Assembly: GCA_037385045.1 (NCBI GenBank)
Contig: JARRNJ010000074.1
Span: forward strand, 1-15,536
DNA from: JARRNJ01 sp037385045
GTDB lineage: Bacteria; Pseudomonadota; Gammaproteobacteria; JASBUN01
DNA length: 15,536 nucleotides
Direction of reading: 5' to 3'
Part shown: positions 14,425 to 15,536 of the stretch, one piece after another
How the letters are laid out: each line of letters begins with the position of its first letter
How positions within the stretch are numbered: the stretch's first letter is position 1
Position numbers and translations under genes: made by a program
The notes under the pieces: model-generated
What the model was told of the DNA's origin: nothing
What the model saw: the letters and a program-made list of their open reading frames with translations, nothing else
Database searches by the model: none

Positions 14425-15034
14425 TCACTCTGTGAAACGAATGACCACCCGGCGGTCAAAGCCGTAACTCTCCGGGTCCGTACCGGCCGCGACCGGCTGA
14501 CGTTCGCCATAGGCCGCGACATGGATGCGCCCGGCCGGCAGGCCGCCGCCGGCGCGGGGCGTATTGCTTCTCCAGCCGGGCGCTGTCGCTGCGGAATTGA
14601 ACCGTCAGGGCAAAGCCGTTGCGTACCACCGCCGCGGCGTCCACGCCGGAACTCAGTGGTACCGGAGCGGCGCTCGCCACCTGGATCCCGCGTTGGGGGG
14701 TGGTCGTGTCGGCGTTGGCCCGGGCCAGTTTTTGCTTCTGATCCGCCAGCGCCTGGCGCAGCTCGGCGATCTGCCGTTGGGCGTGGTCGAGCTCGCGGCG
14801 CTGCGCGGCGTTGCGGCCGACGAAGTTGCCGCCCACCGCGCCGATGATGAAGCCCGGCGGACCGCCGATCAGGGCGCCAATCACGGCACCGGTGCCGGTG
14901 CCGACGTTTTCTTCGCGCGACGGTTGCGACGACACTGTCGGGTCCTTGACCGAACCAGCCCAGGCGGTTCCGGCCACCGCGCCCACCAGGGCGCAGGCGA
15001 CGGCAGTGCGTATCCTCGGCTTCGAGATGTTCAT
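14425..15034 (-). pseudogene. pdsO: PdsO-like OmpA family protein of the sortase system, with internal deletion and frameshift
   Basis: The ATG at 15034 with AGGAGG 5 nt upstream opens a frame with a signal peptide (MNISKPRIRTAVACALVGAV, cleavage near AWA26), a glycine-zipper segment (GTGTGAVIGALIGGPPGF, 45-62, and on to 74), a coiled coil (about 76-108) and the start of an OmpA-like domain (GFALTVQFRSDSARLEKQY, 140-158). It then degenerates into Arg-rich sequence and stops at about 14456. The end of an OmpA domain appears in another frame: LPAGRIHVAAYGERQPVAAG, then ESYGFDRRVVIRFTE, with a TGA at 14425-14427. The middle of the domain, with its peptidoglycan-binding TGYAD/NxxLSxxR-type helices, is missing, roughly 50 residues, with the junction near 14540-14565. 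This is either a real loss or a sequence artefact. The intact protein matches the OmpA-family member of proteobacterial dedicated sortase systems (PdsO), and should sit in the periplasm. Confidence 0.8.
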
Positions 15035-15311
15035 GAGTACCTCCTTACCTTGTCGTGGTTGCGGCTATTGGCCCAGCGCGCCGTCCCTGGCTGGCGGGTC
15101 TGCGACCCGGACCATCCCCTGGTCTGCGCCGGTTTCTTCATGGCTACGGGAGTTATTACAGGGCCGCCGGATGGAGGAGCGGTTACCGAATCATGGAAAT
15201 CCGGCGATCAAATGTGGCAGCAATCTGGCAATTGCGCCGCCCGGGACACTTCGGCCCGCGGCTGTGGTAGGTTATGACGTCAGCGCCACCCGCAGGCGGT
15301 ACGACGGGAAA
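15035..15311. promoter_or_regulatory. Divergent intergenic region between pdsO and the response regulator
   Basis: This 277-bp region should hold promoters for the leftward sortase operon and for the rightward regulator. The pdsO ribosome binding site is AGGAGG at 15040-15045 (minus strand). A perfect 8-bp palindrome TGACGTCA at 15275-15282 lies about 30 bp before the regulator start and could be an operator. The minus strand carries TAATAA near 15150, a poor -10 candidate without a matching -35. No other gene is visible. Confidence 0.4.
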
Positions 15312-15357
15312 ATGAGCATGGCCAGACGAATCGCCATTGTCGAAGACGAACCGGCTA
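15312..15357 (+). CDS. pdsR: Response regulator N-terminus (PdsR-like), left copy, cut by the fold-back
   Basis: The ATG at 15312 (or 15318) opens MSMARRIAIVEDEPA, the first strand of a receiver domain with the acidic ED pair that binds magnesium. The frame then runs into sequence that does not resemble a receiver. This copy is joined to the sortase operon side of the contig, so if the fold-back is an artefact, the real gene lies here, divergent from pdsO, and would continue to the right as the sequence in the loop read on the opposite strand. The regulator would presumably control the sortase operon. Confidence 0.65.
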
Positions 15358-15498
15358 GCGACTGTGAAATGCCGACAGGGCCTGAGGCCGGTTGGCGTAG
15401 GCCTGTACCTCGTACCCCTGCCGGTGGAGGGCGTCGGCGAAATTTTGCCGGATAGCCGGTACGTCTTCGACAATGGCGATTCGTCTGGCCATGCTCAT
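15355..15498 (-). CDS. pdsR: Response regulator receiver fragment (PdsR-like), right copy
   Basis: The ATG at 15498 (or 15492) encodes 47 residues, MSMARRIAIVEDVPAIRQNF then ADALHRQGYEVQAYANRPQA and LSAFHSR, before a TAG formed at the fold-back junction. This is the first third of a receiver domain, up to the region before the phospho-acceptor Asp. The YANRPQA segment recalls, from memory, the response regulator of dedicated sortase systems (PdsR). It differs from the left copy by one base, giving Val instead of Glu after the ED pair; Glu is the usual residue. The DNA-binding output domain is missing. This copy probably shows the true continuation of the gene, printed in inverted orientation. 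Confidence 0.65.
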   Translation of the reverse strand: MSMARRIAIVEDVPAIRQNFADALHRQGYEVQAYANRPQALSAFHSR

Positions 15499-15536
15499 TT
15501 TCCCGTCGTACCGCCTGCGGGTGGCGCTGACGTCAT

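Larger units (their letters stand above)
15274..15536. repeat. 84-bp inverted repeat with 95-nt loop at the window end
   Basis: Positions 15274-15357 are the reverse complement of 15453-15536, with one mismatch (15349 against 15461). The loop is 15358-15452. Both arms contain the same regulatory DNA plus the first codons of a response regulator, and the right arm ends exactly at the window edge. A fold-back chimera at a contig end is the simplest explanation; a genuine repeat cannot be excluded. Confidence 0.97.

Noticed and set aside
15274..15536. Invertible phase-variation switch
   Set aside because: The loop holds only the continuation of the same receiver domain, no recombinase is nearby, and the arms contain coding sequence; a fold-back chimera explains it more simply.

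Overview
The window is about 15.5 kb of GC-rich DNA, densely coding and gene-dense on both strands. It most likely comes from a gammaproteobacterium outside the enterics. The evidence is an EmrAB-type pump, YoaA helicase, TsaB, a PBP1b whose gene overlaps that of an LpoP-like lipoprotein, a DUF4197 protein, and a dedicated Gram-negative (class GN) sortase system of the kind described in marine and environmental Proteobacteria. No rRNA, tRNA, CRISPR array, insertion sequence or phage gene was found.

Layout from left to right. (1) 1-2742, plus strand: the end of a MarR-like regulator, then an HlyD/EmrA-type adaptor and a DHA2-type MFS exporter that overlap by 8 nt; together they look like a self-regulated drug-efflux operon. 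(2) 2754-5905, minus strand: tsaB, a YoaA/DinG-type iron-sulfur helicase, and a small protein of unknown function with a nuclease-like residue pattern. tsaB carries an internal deletion with a frameshift. (3) 5906-9829, minus strand: PBP1b with its likely TPR lipoprotein activator (4-nt overlap), preceded by a DUF4197 exported protein. (4) 9889-11466, plus strand: a two-domain protein with an aminoglycoside-phosphotransferase-like kinase domain fused to a P-loop ATPase/kinase domain, ending at a hairpin terminator. (5) 11527-15034, minus strand: pdsO (OmpA family, internally damaged), a 55-codon small ORF, a VIT/vWA surface protein with a C-terminal LPQTA sorting signal, and its class GN sortase, ending convergently with the kinase gene. 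The promoter region follows, then a fragment of a response regulator that matches PdsR of the same system.

The sortase cluster is the most distinctive biology: one sortase, one substrate encoded beside it, an envelope OmpA-like protein, and a two-component regulator starting on the opposite strand. The 55-codon ORF inside this operon has no function that I recognise.

The sequence has three structural oddities. tsaB, normally essential, lacks about 30 codons including its signature loop. pdsO lacks the core of its OmpA domain. The right-hand end (15274-15536) is an 84-bp inverted repeat around a 95-nt loop, with both arms encoding the same response-regulator N-terminus. Together they look more like amplification or assembly artefacts (for example from a single-cell or metagenomic contig) than real biology, but that cannot be settled from this sequence alone.
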